Shown piece after piece: positions 12,512-23,795 of a stretch of 64,000 bases of DNA (within the stretch, counting starts at the first letter, position 1; every line of letters starts with the position of its first letter). Made by a program: the position numbers and the translations under genes. The notes below the pieces were generated by a model. The model was not told the origin of the DNA. It worked only from the letters and a program-made list of their open reading frames with translations, and ran no database searches. Source of the stretch: Pachyrhynchus sulphureomaculatus (Eukaryota; Arthropoda; Insecta; Coleoptera; Curculionidae); assembly GCA_019049505.1 (NCBI GenBank), contig CM032446.1:6419595-6483594 (forward strand), given 5' to 3'.

Positions 12512-12512
<1 letters not shown>

Positions 12513-13162
12513 GCAACGTATCTCTGTCTGTCTGTCTGTCCTTAGTGTGCTTAGCACTGGAGAACCACTTGTACAATTTACGAACTTTTTTTTTTTAAAA
12601 CATATTTATGTTCTCTGGCCAGGTTATCTATAATCTTATATCTAATAATATATATAAAATGCAGCGTTTGTCTGTCTGCCTATCTGTCTGTCCGTTAGTG
12701 CGCTTATCACTGGAAAACCACTTATCCGATTTACGTGCTTTTTTTAAAACATACATATGTTCTCTGGCCAAGTTATCTATCTATAATATATATAAAATGC
12801 AACGTCTCTCTGCCTGTCTATCTGTCTGTCTGTCCGTTCGTGAGTTTCGTGCTTTTTTTTTAAAACATACATATATTCTCTGGCCAAATTATAGGATATA
12901 TTTTATTGCGTTAGGTAACATAAAGAATACGCAGTGACGATAATAGTGAATCAAGTCGGAAAAAAGGGTTACCGTTGGCGCGTTCTCTTGCAATACACTG
13001 CCTAAACCATCAAATATGGAACAATATCATGTTGCAAAGAATATAATATATATAAAATGCAACGTCTCTCTGTCTGTCTGTCTGTTCGTTAGTGCGCTTA
13101 TCACTTGAGAACCACTTATCCGATTTACGTGTTTTTATAAATCTATACATATGTTCTATATA

Positions 13163-13510
13163 ATTCGATATAAGCCTAGATAACGGGAGATAAGGTGAGA
13201 TAATGGGAGATAAGTATAAATAATGGGAGATAAGGAGAAATAATGGGAGATAAGCAGAGATAAGTCTAGATAATGGGAGTTATGGTGAGATAATGGGAGA
13301 TAAGGAGAAATAATGGGAGATAAGGAGAAATATTGCGAGATAAGCCTAGATAATAGGAGATAAGGTGAGATAATGGGAGATAAGGAGAAATAATGGGAGA
13401 TAAGGAGAAATAATAGGAGATGAGCAGAGATAAGCCTATATAATGGAAATTATGTAGAGATAATGGGAGATAAGGAAAAATAATGGGAGATAAGGAGAAA
13501 TAATGGCAGA
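13163..13510. repeat. Minisatellite, about 18-bp unit
   Basis: Tandem variants of GAAATAATGGGAGATAAG, with GATAATGGGAGATAAGG and GAGATAAGCCTAGATAA forms interspersed. It lies between the last 5' module and the 3' hairpin of the Helitron-like element, and so is part of its internal sequence. Internal minisatellites are common in non-autonomous Helitrons. Confidence 0.9.
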
Positions 13511-13534
13511 TAGTAGTAAATCAAGTCCACGTGA

Positions 13535-13557
13535 GCGGAGCCGCGGGCACTGCTAGT
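13535..13557 (+). other. Helitron-like 3' terminus (hairpin plus CTAG, then T)
   Basis: GCGG (13535-13538) pairs with CCGC (13541-13544). After 8 bases comes CTAG (13553-13556), then T, as expected for insertion between A and T. Similar GC-rich hairpins before CTAG end many arthropod Helitrons. Confidence 0.65.
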
Positions 13558-14155
13558 CTTCATACAAGATTCTTTCTAAAACATATATCAAGAATCCTTG
13601 TGATGCTAGATACTAATTAGCTACGGGAGATTATCTTGATAGGTAAAAAAAACGTTTTTTTTTCTATATGAGAGGTCAAGAATAATCTTCTAACAGGAGG
13701 TCATGATTAAAAAAAAAAAAACATGAAGACCACACCGGAATATAGAAATTCTTAGAACACTTAAACCGTAAATTAATGTTATATTAAATAACAGTTAACA
13801 TGACAAATAACAATAGAATAACAGTTAATTATTTTATTGTCTTTGTTATTCACTTCGTTTACTTCGAACATTCTAAGCGTACCTAGTAGGGAGGTACTGC
13901 CTTACATCGATAAAATATGGTAAAAATTATTTATCTAGTACTTCTGTTGCAAATATAAGTGATAAATAAACATTGAATTTACATTTTTTCTCAATTGTAA
14001 ATAACCAAACAGGCGTTTATTTATATTGCTCATAAAAATACAATCATTTGTTAAAGTAATAGAGAAGTCAAGTATAGTTCTATTCTTCGTAAACACTCTA
14101 ATAATATTAACACAAAGAAAATATAAGATAAAAACTAAAAGTATCAATATAGGAA
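13557..14155. other. AT-rich, no recognisable feature
   Basis: No RT, transposase or other motif in the short frames here. The frame at 13935-14147 (minus) has no family resemblance. Confidence 0.4.
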
Positions 14156-14335
14156 AAAATAACCGGTCAAGTGCAAGTTGAACTTGCGCAATTAGTGTTC
14201 CGTACGTTGATTGCTTTTAAAATAAAAATTTTCGTTACGGAAGTATAAAATGTGTCGGAGAAAATCCGGTGTGACAAACAGATGGACAAAAAGACACCGA
14301 AGAGATCTTATAAGTGTTCTGTAAGGAACACTAAA
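14156..14335 (-). repeat. Dispersed repeat P, internally deleted copy
   Basis: Both ends of repeat P are present (AACCGGTCAAGTGCAAGTTG at the left, GTAAGGAACACTAAAAA at the right), but roughly 480 internal bases are missing. The two ends are joined near 14250. This supports the inferred element boundaries. Confidence 0.8.
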
Positions 14336-14415
14336 AATATAATCTGAGAAAAGAGGTACCATACTGGTCAAAAACTTCAGTCTATAAACTACGAGTATAT
14401 ATAAGCGAAAAGATC

Positions 14416-14442
14416 AATAATAATGATAATAATAATAATAAT
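14416..14442. repeat. (TAA)n microsatellite
   Basis: Interrupted TAA run immediately upstream of the first R4/Dong copy, the expected insertion context for Dong-type LINEs. Confidence 0.9.
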
Positions 14443-14741
14443 ACACAGACCTTGCAACGGAAATAATAAGGCTATGGAAACAAGAAAAAGTCATCATTGT
14501 CCCCCTCATTATATCAGCCACAGGCCTTACACCAACAACATTCACACCACACTTAGTACAATTAGGACTCAACACAAACATACACAAAAACATTCAGAAG
14601 TCAGTGATTTTGAAAACATGTAACATTGTCAGGTCATTCCTTAATACACAATGGTAATACGTTTGTGCTGACTTGGTTTGCGCCCGTCAGCCAAACATGG
14701 AACCACATTGACCAAATGTGAGAAAGAAGAACTTTTTGTAA
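14443..14741 (+). mobile_element. R4/Dong-type LINE, 3' fragment (tandem copy 1)
   Basis: Encodes only the last part of the protein (YTDLATEI through VRSFLNTQW) plus the short 3' UTR that ends AAGAACTTTTTGTAATAATAAT. It matches the end of the longer copy downstream nearly base for base. Confidence 0.88.
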
Positions 14742-14765
14742 TAATAATACTACTACTACTACTAC
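14742..14765. repeat. TAA/TAC trinucleotide junction
   Basis: TAA units change into TAC units, and the next R4/Dong copy starts directly in the TAC run. Confidence 0.85.
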
Positions 14766-16799
14766 CGACCTATCACCTGTCTTCCAACCCTATACAAGAT
14801 CATCACAGCCACAATTTCGAGGAAAATAGAACAACACTTAACAGACAACAATATTCTCACAGAAGAGCAGAAGGGATGCAGGAAAAATAGTCGAGGATGC
14901 AAAGAGCAGCTGACTATAGATAGCGTGATTATGGGACAAACCAGAAAAGAACACAGAAATCTTCACATCGGTTACATAGACTATAAAAAAGCCTTCGACT
15001 CCATACCTCACAGCTGGTTAATCAGGGCCCTAGAAATCTATAAAATCAACCAACACCTCAGGCAGTTTCTCGCGCAAATTATGAAAACATGGAAAACCAA
15101 AATACGCCTAGAAACACAAACCGAACGGCTCCAAACAGAAGAGCTGTACATCAGACGGGGTATATTTCAGGGAGACTCGCTCAGTGCTCTATGGTTTTGC
15201 CTCTGTCTCAATCCACTCTCAAATATACTAAACAGAACAGAGCATGGCTTCAATATCAGACATCAAAAAGTGAATCAACATAAAATAAACCACCTCCTAT
15301 ATATGGACGACATAAAACTCTACGCTGCCACACAAACACAGCTGAAAGAACTCCTCAAAATCACAGAAATATTCACCTTAGATGTCAATATGGAATTTGG
15401 TATAAGTAAATGCAAAGTGCTCCACATCAACAAAGGCCAATGGAAGTGTCACCATGAGACAGAAACCATCAACAATGAAACGCTCGATAACATGTTCGAC
15501 AAAGAAACATACAAATATCTAGGCTTCCAACAAAGCACCAAACTCAACCACACTCACATCAAAACAGAGCTCAGAACCGAATTCAAAAACAGACTGACGA
15601 AACTTTTGCAAACAAAACTCAACTCTAAGAATCTCACTAAAGCCATCAACACGTTCGCTATACCTATACTCACATATTCATTTGGTATCATCAAATGGTC
15701 ACAAACAGACATAGAAAATATTCACATCCTTATACGATCTCAATTCACCAAATACAGGAAATTACACCCCAACGCATGCAAAGAAAGACTTACCATCGAG
15801 AGGAGGGCAGGAGGAAGAGGAATTATAGACATCAGATCATTACACACAAAACAAATACAAACACTTAGAAAATTCTTTCACAGCAAGCAAACCAGCCTCC
15901 ACACAGCGACAGTGAAAGCAGACAAAAACTACACACCTCTCGACTTAGCCCGGGCAGACCACTCAGCAGACACACACAGTCACACCCAATTACAACAGGA
16001 AAAGATGAAAACGTGGTCAGAGAAAGCACTCCACGGAAAACACAGATACCACATGGAACAAGACCACGTAAATAAAAAACAATCATACACCTGGTTACAG
16101 GATGGGCAGCTATTCCCTGAGACTGAAGGCTTCTTACTTGCCATCCAGGATAAAGTCATATTAACCAGAAACTACCAAAAGCATATCATCAAAGACCCGA
16201 CTATTGCAGAGGACAGATGTAGGAAATGCCACCAGCAGAAAGAAACGATCGAGCACATAACGAGCGGATGTAAAATATTGGCCGGAACAGAGTACACAGC
16301 CAGGCATGATTCAGCTGCCAAAGTAGTTCACCAAGCACTAGCCACAACATACAAACTCATAGAAAACACAGATCCCTACTACAAATACACGCCAACATCC
16401 ATACTTGAAAATGAAGATTACAAGCTCTACTGGGACATCGGTATCCATACAGATAAAACAGTCTCCGCCAATAGACCCGATGTTACTTTTCAGTGCAAAA
16501 AAGGAAAAGTCACCTATCTAATTGACATAGCTGTCCCCAACGACACAAACATGCAAACGAAATACACAGAAAAAATTTCCAAATACACAGACCTTGCAAG
16601 GGAAATAAAAAGGCTATGGAGACAAGAAAAAGTCATCATTGTCCCCCTCATTATATCAGCCACAGGCCTTACACCAATAACATTCACACCACATTTAGTG
16701 CAATTAGGACTCAACACAGACATACACAGAAACATTCAGAAGTCAGTGGTTTTGAAAACATGTAACATTGTCAGGTCATTCCTTAATACGGAATGGTAA
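14763..16799 (+). CDS. R4/Dong-type LINE protein: reverse transcriptase plus restriction-like endonuclease, N-terminally truncated but open
   Basis: Open for 679 codons with no stop or frameshift. It starts inside RT (YRPITCLPTLYK), followed by ILTEEQKGCRKNSRGCKEQL, YIDYKKAFDSIPHSWL, RRGIFQGDSLSALWF and the catalytic box YMDD in place of the more usual FADD. The C-terminal third has a CRKC-x8-H-x4-C zinc knuckle, then RPDVTF, 12 residues on LIDIAVP, giving the PD-x14-D nuclease signature of R2/R4-class LINEs. The family copies its RNA at a nicked target. The N-terminal third (DNA-binding fingers and early RT) is missing, so this copy is not autonomous. The lack of any stop over two kilobases shows a recent insertion. 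Confidence 0.88.
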   Translation, partial: YRPITCLPTLYKIITATISRKIEQHLTDNNILTEEQKGCRKNSRGCKEQLTIDSVIMGQTRKEHRNLHIGYIDYKKAFDSIPHSWLIRALEIYKINQHLRQFLAQIMKTWKTKIRLETQTERLQTEELYIRRGIFQGDSLSALWFCLCLNPLSNILNRTEHGFNIRHQKVNQHKINHLLYMDDIKLYAATQTQLKELLKITEIFTLDVNMEFGISKCKVLHINKGQWKCHHETETINNETLDNMFDKETYKYLGFQQSTKLNHTHIKTELRTEFKNRLTKLLQTKLNSKNLTKAINTFAIPILTYSFGIIKWSQTDIENIHILIRSQFTKYRKLHPNACKERLTIERRAGGRGIIDIRSLHTKQIQTLRKFFHSKQTSLHTATVKADKNYTPLDLARADHSADTHSHTQLQQEKMKTWSEKALHGKHRYHMEQDHVNKKQSYTWLQDGQLFPETEGFLLAIQDKVILTRNYQKHIIKDPTIAEDRCRKCHQQKETIEHITSGCKILAGTEYTARHDSAAKVVHQALATTYKLIENTDPYYKYTPTSILENEDYKLYWDIGIHTDKTVSANRPDVTFQCKKGKVTYLIDIAVPNDTNMQTKYTEKISKYTDLAREIKRLWRQEKVIIVPLIISATGLTPITFTPHLVQLGLNTDIHRNIQKSVVLKTCNIVRSFLNTEW

Positions 16800-16893
16800 T
16801 AGCGTTTGTGCTGACTTGGTTTTGGCCCGTCAGCCCAACATGGAACCACATTGATCAAATGTGAGAAAGAAGAACTTTTTGTAATAATAATAA
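14763..16893 (+). mobile_element. R4/Dong-type LINE, main copy (tandem copy 2)
   Basis: 5'-truncated in the RT domain. The 3' UTR (about 80 bases after the stop, with GACTTGGTTTTGGCCCGTC) ends in a TAA run at 16882-16893. It lies head to tail between copies 1 and 3. Confidence 0.9.
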
Positions 16894-17419
16894 CAAGCAC
16901 TTAGGAAATTCTTTCTAACCAAACAGACCAGTTTCCACACAGCAACAGTGAAAGCTGACAAAAACTACACATCTATCCCGGGCAAACCACCCAGCAGACA
17001 CACACACAGTCACACCCAATTAGAAGAGGAAAAGATGAAAACGTGGTCAGAAAAAACACTCCACGGAAAACAGAGATACCACATAGAACAGAACCACGTA
17101 AAACGAAATACAGAGAAAAAAATCTCCAAATACACAGACCTTGCAACAGAAACAAGAAAAAGTCTTCATTGTCTCCCTCGTCATGTCAGCTACAGGTCTT
17201 ACACCAACAACATTCACACCACACTTAGTACAATTAGGACTCAATACAAACATACACAGAAACATTCAGAAGTCAGCGATTTTGAAAACATGTAACATTG
17301 TCAGCACATGCCTTAATACAAAATGGTAATAGCGTTTGTGCTGACTTGACTTGGGCCCGTCAGCCAAACATGGAACCATATTGACCAAATGTGAGAAGGA
17401 AGAACCGTAAATATAATAA
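16894..17419 (+). mobile_element. R4/Dong-type LINE, internally deleted fragment (tandem copy 3)
   Basis: Matches copy 2 from the TLRKFFHSKQTS region, jumps from the EQDHVNK-type region directly to the KYTEKISKYTDLA region (about 450 bases lost), then continues to the family 3' end. It closes with a degenerate TAA run (17408-17419). Confidence 0.85.
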
Positions 17420-17760
17420 CAAGGAAACAAAAAGGGAAAAGTCACGTATATAATTGACATGGCTGTCGCTAACGACACAAACATCCAAACGAAATACACA
17501 GAAAAAATCTCCAAATACACAGACCTTGCAACAGGATTAAAAAGGCTATCGAAACAGAAAAACGTCAACATTGTCTCCCTTGTTATAGCAGCCACAGGCG
17601 TTACACCAACAACATTCACACCACACTTAGTACAATTAGGACTCAACACAAACATACATAGAAACATTCAGAAGTCAGTGATTTTGAAAAGTTGTAACAT
17701 TGTCAGGACATTCCTTAATACACAATGGTAATAGTGTTTGTGTTGACTTGACTTAGGCCC
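17420..17760 (+). mobile_element. R4/Dong-type LINE, 3' fragment (tandem copy 4)
   Basis: Begins at the KKGKVTYLIDIAV region and runs to a NTQW stop and the first part of the 3' UTR. Homology is lost after ACTTAGGCCC near 17760, and no TAA tail is present on this side. Confidence 0.85.
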
Positions 17761-18587
17761 TATTAGTCTGTCAGTGCGTATTTCTGTACGTCCTTTTTTT
17801 TGATGATTAATTTTTGTCCACGGCACGATAACTTTCTAATGAAGAAATCTGAGCAATATTGCTTCAGAAGAAGGTGGTGAAAGGAATGGGAGTCTATAAT
17901 TTTGTATAGTTCCAATAGTATTATAATCTTTTCCTTTTTTTTAGCCAAAGTTTGGGGATTGCTTCGAATATGTCATGTTGTATGTTTATTTCAAGGTTCC
18001 TTAAGTCAAGGAGTGCAAATACCATGTTACTTTATTCATTATTTCCATTTCGGTTTTTAGTTGTATGTATCTTTACAACATGGAAAAAGACTTCATACTT
18101 GATTGAAGAGCTAATAAATTCAATACCGCTCTCGCCATAAAGATAAATATTGTAAGACCTCATTCATTCAATCGATCCAGGTTAGGTCATTTATGCTCTA
18201 GGTGATAACAATTAGGAAACGATGTTAATGGCCTAGTTTAGTTTGATTTTTTTTCCACTTTACCTCCATCCACATAGCTGCCTTCCCAAACTGATGTTAA
18301 TAAATAATGACTTTAATAAACATAAGAATTAAACCATTAGTCATAAAAAGTTTATCTTTATTTACATATCATCTGGTTTTTCTTCACACCAGAACTTTTT
18401 TTTATCAATTTGGTGGAGAGTTAAGCCGTTTAATATAGGCACGTATTTCTTTCATAAAGAACATTTGCACGTTAGTTTCTGAAATACATCATGTTATGTC
18501 TTTTTCATGGTTTTTGGAGTCGCGGAATCAGAAAATTATGTTACTTTTTCACTACTTCTAATTTGTTGTCGGTTTCCAGTAAATATA
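17761..18587. other. Non-coding; contains a diverged repeat pair
   Basis: Segments 17969-18070 and 18488-18584 share a similar order of blocks (ATCATGTT/GTCATGTT, then TCAAGGTT or TCATGGTT, then ATGTTACTTT and TCGGTTT). They may be two old copies of one repeat; 10589-10620 has a short similar block. Nothing coding recognised. Confidence 0.4.
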
Positions 18588-20186
18588 CTCCTGGACAAAA
18601 TTAACGCAACAATATATTAAATCATACAAATCTCTATAATGAATTAATTTTAATAATTTTTTATGAACATTGGTTACACTAAAAGTTAGAAAAAACTTAT
18701 TCGAATACTTTAAAAGTGAATTAGCTACCAAATTTCTCTATAAGATTCGAATTAAAATTATTCTTAAGACTTAATAACAAAATCGTTGAAATTATGTAAT
18801 AATGAAAAAAATAAACTGGGACACTAGTAGCAAAATTAATGGTGTAACTGGGACACTAGTAGCGTGTGTTGCCTCCTCTACTTCGGATAACAGCGTTTAT
18901 GCGCCTAGGCATGCTTCTAATTAAATTTTGGATAAAATCTTGAGGAATTTGCTCCCATTCTGTGATAACTGCATTTTCAAGTTCCCTCAGGTTTCTAGGT
19001 GCAGGTATATGACGTTTCACATTTTTCTTAAAGTGATCCCATACATGTTCTATCGGAATCAGATCCGGGCTTTTTGGTGGCCATTGCATAATCGGTATAT
19101 CAACTTGATTAAGATAATCGAGTACCTCCCTAGCCACGTGAGGTCGAGCGTTGTCTTGCATAAACAGGAAATTGGGCCCCATAAAATGACCGAAAGGCAT
19201 CACATGTTCTATTAAAATATTCTCAAGATAGTAGTCAGCATTCATGGATCTCGTATGGACAGGAACTAACTCTGTGCGAGCATCAAAGCAGATGCCACCC
19301 CAGAACATAACAGAGCCACCGCCGAATGGAATCCTTGCAGAGATATTGCAAGGAGCAAACCTCTTTCCTGGTCTTCGCCATACTCGCTCACGACCATCTG
19401 GATGTTTTAGACTAACCCTAGTTTCATCTGTGAAGAAAACTTGTTTCTAATCATCCACAGACCAGTTTTCGTGATTTCGAGCAACACGTAACCTGGCAAC
19501 TCTGTTCTCTCTAGTAAACAAGGGCGCAGTGGCTGGTCTCCTACTGTTTAATCCAGCTTGATTTAACCCTCTTCTAACTGTTTTAGAAGAAATTGTGACA
19601 TTGCGAACAGCTTCGAGTTCGTTTCTTATTATAGAACTAGTGACAGTCCTGTTTCTTAAAGCATATTGTCTCATAAAACGTTCATCTAGGTCGCTAGTGC
19701 ATCGTTTTCGCCCTTACCCTAGCCTTCTAGAATAAGTTCCTATTTCATTCAAGCGTCTTACCATACGACTTATTGTGGAACGATGTTTGCCTAACAAATT
19801 GGCAACATAACTCTGACAATATCCCTCGTCCAATAAAACTGAGGCTCGCACTACCTCATGTCCAGTTAAATTCCTTGTTCGATTCATTTTTTCTAATTCT
19901 TCGGGGTCAAAAATAAAACAGTCTACCACAAAAACGTATTACTTTGAAAAAGGGAACAATTTATAAGCTTACTTTTAAAGAAAATCTATCGCATTATTAC
20001 AGAAAATTGTTTATCTTCTAAAAAATTCTTTAAAACTGTAAATCTAAACGAATTGTTTTGATTTCTGTCATGAACAACGAAACAAAATATGCATAGCCTA
20101 CTATTCAATTACTCGATAAACTTTAAAACTGACATAAGAAAAAGATAAATTAATTTTAAGATTGTTACGTTAATTTTGTTCAGGAG
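18588..20186 (-). mobile_element. Tc1-like DNA transposon with terminal inverted repeats
   Basis: 25-bp inverted ends: CTCCTGGACAAAATTAACGC... at 18588-18612, and its complement with two mismatches at 20162-20186. TA lies next to the left end. The enclosed minus-strand transposase has a DD34E layout. About 1.6 kb, usual for the Tc1 family. Confidence 0.9.
18856..19929 (-). pseudogene. Tc1-like transposase, two in-frame stops
   Basis: One reading frame of 358 codons. The N-terminal helix-turn-helix part contains LLGKHRSTISRMVRRLNE. TAA stands at 19714-19716, then RRPATAPLFTRENRVARL, and TAG at 19447-19449, just before VFFTDETRVSL (first catalytic D). FMQDNARPHVA carries the second D, and PDLIPIEHVWD the catalytic E exactly 34 residues later. 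The protein would cut and paste the element at TA sites. The two stops silence it. No frameshift is seen, so decay is modest. Confidence 0.92.
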
Positions 20187-21010
20187 TTTATTTCTGAAGT
20201 CCTGCCTCTGCTCAATTTTTTTCTTGGAATTTACAACTCGTCAGCTAAGAGCTGTGTGTTTGCGAGGACGGTATTAGATAAAACACTTTATTAGTTTGTT
20301 TAAATGTTTATGACTAAATCGCAAAATTTGATGTCATCAGGTAAGACCGTACTTGTACTTTATCGTATTTAAAAGAACGATGAGAAGCTGTAGTACTATG
20401 TTTTAAAATTGAAAAAAAAATGTCAGTGCTGTATTACTCTCTGGTGAATATGAGTTCCATCAATTAATTTATTGTGCAACTATTTAAGGTGTAAGGTGGC
20501 ATATAGAGGTTTTAAAATAAGACAATTGACCACATCACTCTAATAGAATAATTTATAATTCAATATCATTCTGTACAGTGTGTTTTAACATTATGCTATA
20601 TATCTCTAATTCAGTTACGTAACATGAATGGTAAATAATTCTTTCCAGAAAATAAAAGCGTTGCATGAAAGCAATTTTATTTTTTTTACCACAGTTCCTT
20701 GTGCAGTACCCATAACGGTACCCATATGAAGATAACATTCACGTCCAATGAGTGGAATATGGTTCGCCTTTTATTGTCTTTATATTTTTATATTTATCGC
20801 AAACATTTTTATCGAATTAATGCCTATTTAAGATTAATACGTATTGCTCTGCAATAATTATTAGTATATTTGATTTATATTGTTGGTAATTATAAAAGGA
20901 AGAGTTATTTATGTGTCAATTTAAGCAAGTAGTATATTACAATGATGATTGTCAGACTCCTCAGCGGAGATGGTTCCTGAAGAAGAAGATGATCAGCGTT
21001 ATTACTTGAG
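20187..21010. other. AT-rich, nothing recognised
   Basis: Only short frames (for example 20553-20738, minus) without motifs. Confidence 0.4.
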
Positions 21011-21604
21011 TTTTTTTTTTATGGGTCTAGCACACGTGCTATAGGAAAGTCCCTAAAGCGCTCTAGGAGCGGCACGTGTGCAGAAAAAGCGAGTTACGTT
21101 GCTGTAAATTGTACTCGGTGGGAAACGCAGCCCTAGGCAAATTATTCCAAAGGGATGACGTTCTCCATATAAAAGACTGTTTGAAAAGCGATGTACGCGG
21201 AGTAACAAGCTGAACCTCATACGGTTGTGAAGTATTAGCGTGACGTGTACTTCTAACATGCACCACTCTGGGAGGAATTAAGCGGGCTACATCTTCCGAA
21301 CACTTTCCATGAAAATACTTGTAGAATAGGCTCAAGTCGCCAATCGTTCTTCGATGTTCCAGCGAATCAAGGCCGCCGGTCAGTTCCGGATCTCCAATCA
21401 GACGAACAGCTCTTCTCTGAACAGAATTCAACAAATGCAGTGTGTGTTTGGGAGCGGAGCCCCAAACATGCTAGCAGTATTCCATAGTTGGTCAAATTTG
21501 AGCTTTGTAAAGAATTAACAGTTGTTGTGGAGTGTAAAGCTTTTTGGTTCGAAATAATATTCCCAACTTTTGAGAAGCCCTCCTTGCTATGCCTGCAGCA
21601 TGTA
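21011..21604 (-). mobile_element. Jockey-like LINE (family J), 3' fragment
   Basis: Reverse-oriented 3' end: a T run at 21011-21020 (poly(A)), then the complement of the C-terminal region, with the LLILYKAQI block near the truncated 5' end at 21604. A frameshift breaks the last residues. The short insertion length is typical of 5' truncation. Confidence 0.9.
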
Positions 21605-22033
21605 TAAAATAAGTGGTTGATTGGCGTAGAGTATTTTTTCGCTTACAAATATGTTTCATATTAATTTGTACGAATGTGCCCAAAATTAATTACCTTCATA
21701 TCCATAAAGTATTATAGCAGAGCTGTGCCTTATAGGCGGAATCCTTAAACTTGCTTAGTAATTCGACAAAATACCACTTCACGAACTTATTACGTAAATA
21801 ACTATTTTCTAGGCTGTGATTTATTTTCTGAATACCATACGTCTCTCATGTAGGAAAGTAAGTAATACAGATTGTGACAGAAGTTAGTCATAACAATGGC
21901 AGAAATTCTTACGTATCTGTTCTTTTAAACTGAAAATTCCTTTAACTGAGTGACATACCAACTATGACCTGGTACAAAGATTGTTAAATATGTGCAGTCT
22001 TCAGGACAGACGAATTATCTACATTTCTTATTT
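21605..22033. other. No recognisable feature
   Basis: AT-rich sequence between two family J insertions. Confidence 0.4.
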
Positions 22034-23795
22034 ACCAGACGGCCAGATAATTCCATTGCAACCACACCTGTTGAGAGAGCGAACTTGTTGGCTGAACTCT
22101 TTGCTTCACATTCTACTGTCGATTTCCAAGGAAAAACACCACCTACTATTCCCATATTGCAGTCAAGGATGCCCGATGTTGTCTTCAGACAGCGCATCAT
22201 AAAGCGTATTTTAATGAAGCTAGACACCAAAAAGGCTTCTGGCGCTGACGGAATACCTGCCATAGTTCTCAAAAACTGTGCAAGGGAACTAACACCAGTT
22301 TTCTGTAGACTTTTTAACCTATCCTACAGAAAGGGAATATTTCCGTCCTGCTGGAAATGTGCCACGGTTCAGCCGATACCTAAAAAAGGTAAAAATACCT
22401 TGCCAAATAACTACCGACCAGTTGCACTGCTTTCAATAATATCGAAAGTCATGGAAAAGGTTATCAATGAGCATCTTCTAAAATATCTTGAACGATTCAA
22501 TATTATTAGCGATCACCAATATGGTTTTCGTCAACATAGATCAACAGGAGATCTTCTGACTTATGTAACACATGTTTGGAACAACGCAATTGAACACTTT
22601 GGAGAATCTCGAGCGGTTGCTCTTGACATATCCAAGGCATTCGAACGTGTTTGGCACGATGGACTGTTGGCTAAATTGCGCTCTTATGGTATGTCTGAAA
22701 GGTTCTGTTTGTGGCTCTCATGTTTCCTCAGAGAGCGTTCTTTACGAGTGGCGGTCGACGGATTTCTTTCTAACACCCTCACTATCAACGCCGGTGTGCC
22801 CCATGGCTCCATACTGTCTCCTACTCTCTTTCTCATTTACATTAACGATCGATCTGCTGGAAAAGACCGGGAATCCAATCTATAGCTTTGCAGATGACAG
22901 TACGCTTGTCTCTTCATTCACCTTGAACGCTCGGACATCGGCTGCTCAGGCGATATCCGCAGACAGCAGGAGGTCGTTCAACTTAACAAAGACCTGGAAG
23001 AAATTCTATCTTGGGGTGACCGTAACCAAGTGGAATTTAACGCTACAAAAACCCAAGCGGCAGTTTTTTCTAAAAAAGTTAACGTTGCTGAACCCGACAT
23101 AGTTATGTCGGGGCACTCCATTCTCCTAGCATCGTCGCTCAATTTGTTGGGCGTTAGTTTGGGAGCAAATATGTCTTGGCATGAACATGTTGCAGGCATA
23201 GCAAGGAGAGCTTCTCAAAAGTTGGGAATATTATTTAGAACCAGAAAGCTTTACACCCCACAACAACTGTTAATTCTTTACAAAGCCCAAATTCGACCAA
23301 CTATGGAATACTGCTCCCACGTTTGGGGCTCCGCTCCCAAACATACACTGCATTTGTTGGATTCTGTTCAGAGAAGAGCGGTCCGTCTGATTGGGGACCC
23401 GGAATTGACCGGCGGCCTTGATTCGCTGGAACATCGAAGAACGGTTGGCGACTTGAGCCTATTCTACAAGTATTTTCATGGAAAGTGTTCGAAGGATGTG
23501 GCCCGCTTAATTCCTCCCAAAGCGGTGCATGTTAGAAATACACGTCGCGCTGGTGCTTCGCATCCGTATGAGGTTCAGCTTGTTACTCCGCGTACAACGC
23601 TTTTCAAGCAATCTTTTATATGGAGAACGTCATCCCTTTGGAATAATTTGCCCAGCGCTGTGTTTCCCACCGAGTACAATTTACAGCGATTCAAGAACAA
23701 CGTGAATCGCTTTTTCCGCACTCGTGCTGCTCCTGGAGCGCTTTAGGGACTTCCCTGCAGCACGTGTGCTAGATCAATAAAAAAAAAAAAAAAAA
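22034..23795 (+). mobile_element. Jockey-like LINE (family J), 5'-truncated copy
   Basis: Begins at the RPDNSIATTPVERANLL region and ends in poly(A) at 23795. Over long stretches it is nearly identical to the copy at 7900. Differences include an extra GATC near 22846-22853 and a lost A near 22952. Confidence 0.93.
22037..23746 (+). pseudogene. LINE ORF2 fragment (RT and C-terminus), two frameshifts
   Basis: RT blocks NNYRPVALLS, HQYGFRQHRSTGD, DISKAFERVW and GVPHGSILSPTLF (H replaces the usual Q of the PQG motif, likely harmful) are open to 22885. A four-base GATC duplication then shifts the frame before the FADD box. A one-base loss near 22952 shifts it again, and the C-terminal part is open from 23030 to 23746. 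Confidence 0.88.

Noticed and set aside
13163..13510. CRISPR-like array
   Set aside because: The units are adjacent, degenerate and lack unique spacers. This is a minisatellite inside a Helitron-like element in a eukaryote.
13630..13740. An inverted repeat around the A13 run (GAGGTCA ... GAAGACC)
   Set aside because: Pairing is short and imperfect, with no matching element ends.
15865..16086. Minus-strand cysteine- and leucine-rich frames opposite the R4/Dong protein (also 16514-16735, 17047-17265, 17266-17667)
   Set aside because: They are shadow frames of the plus-strand LINE, and they recur only where the LINE recurs.
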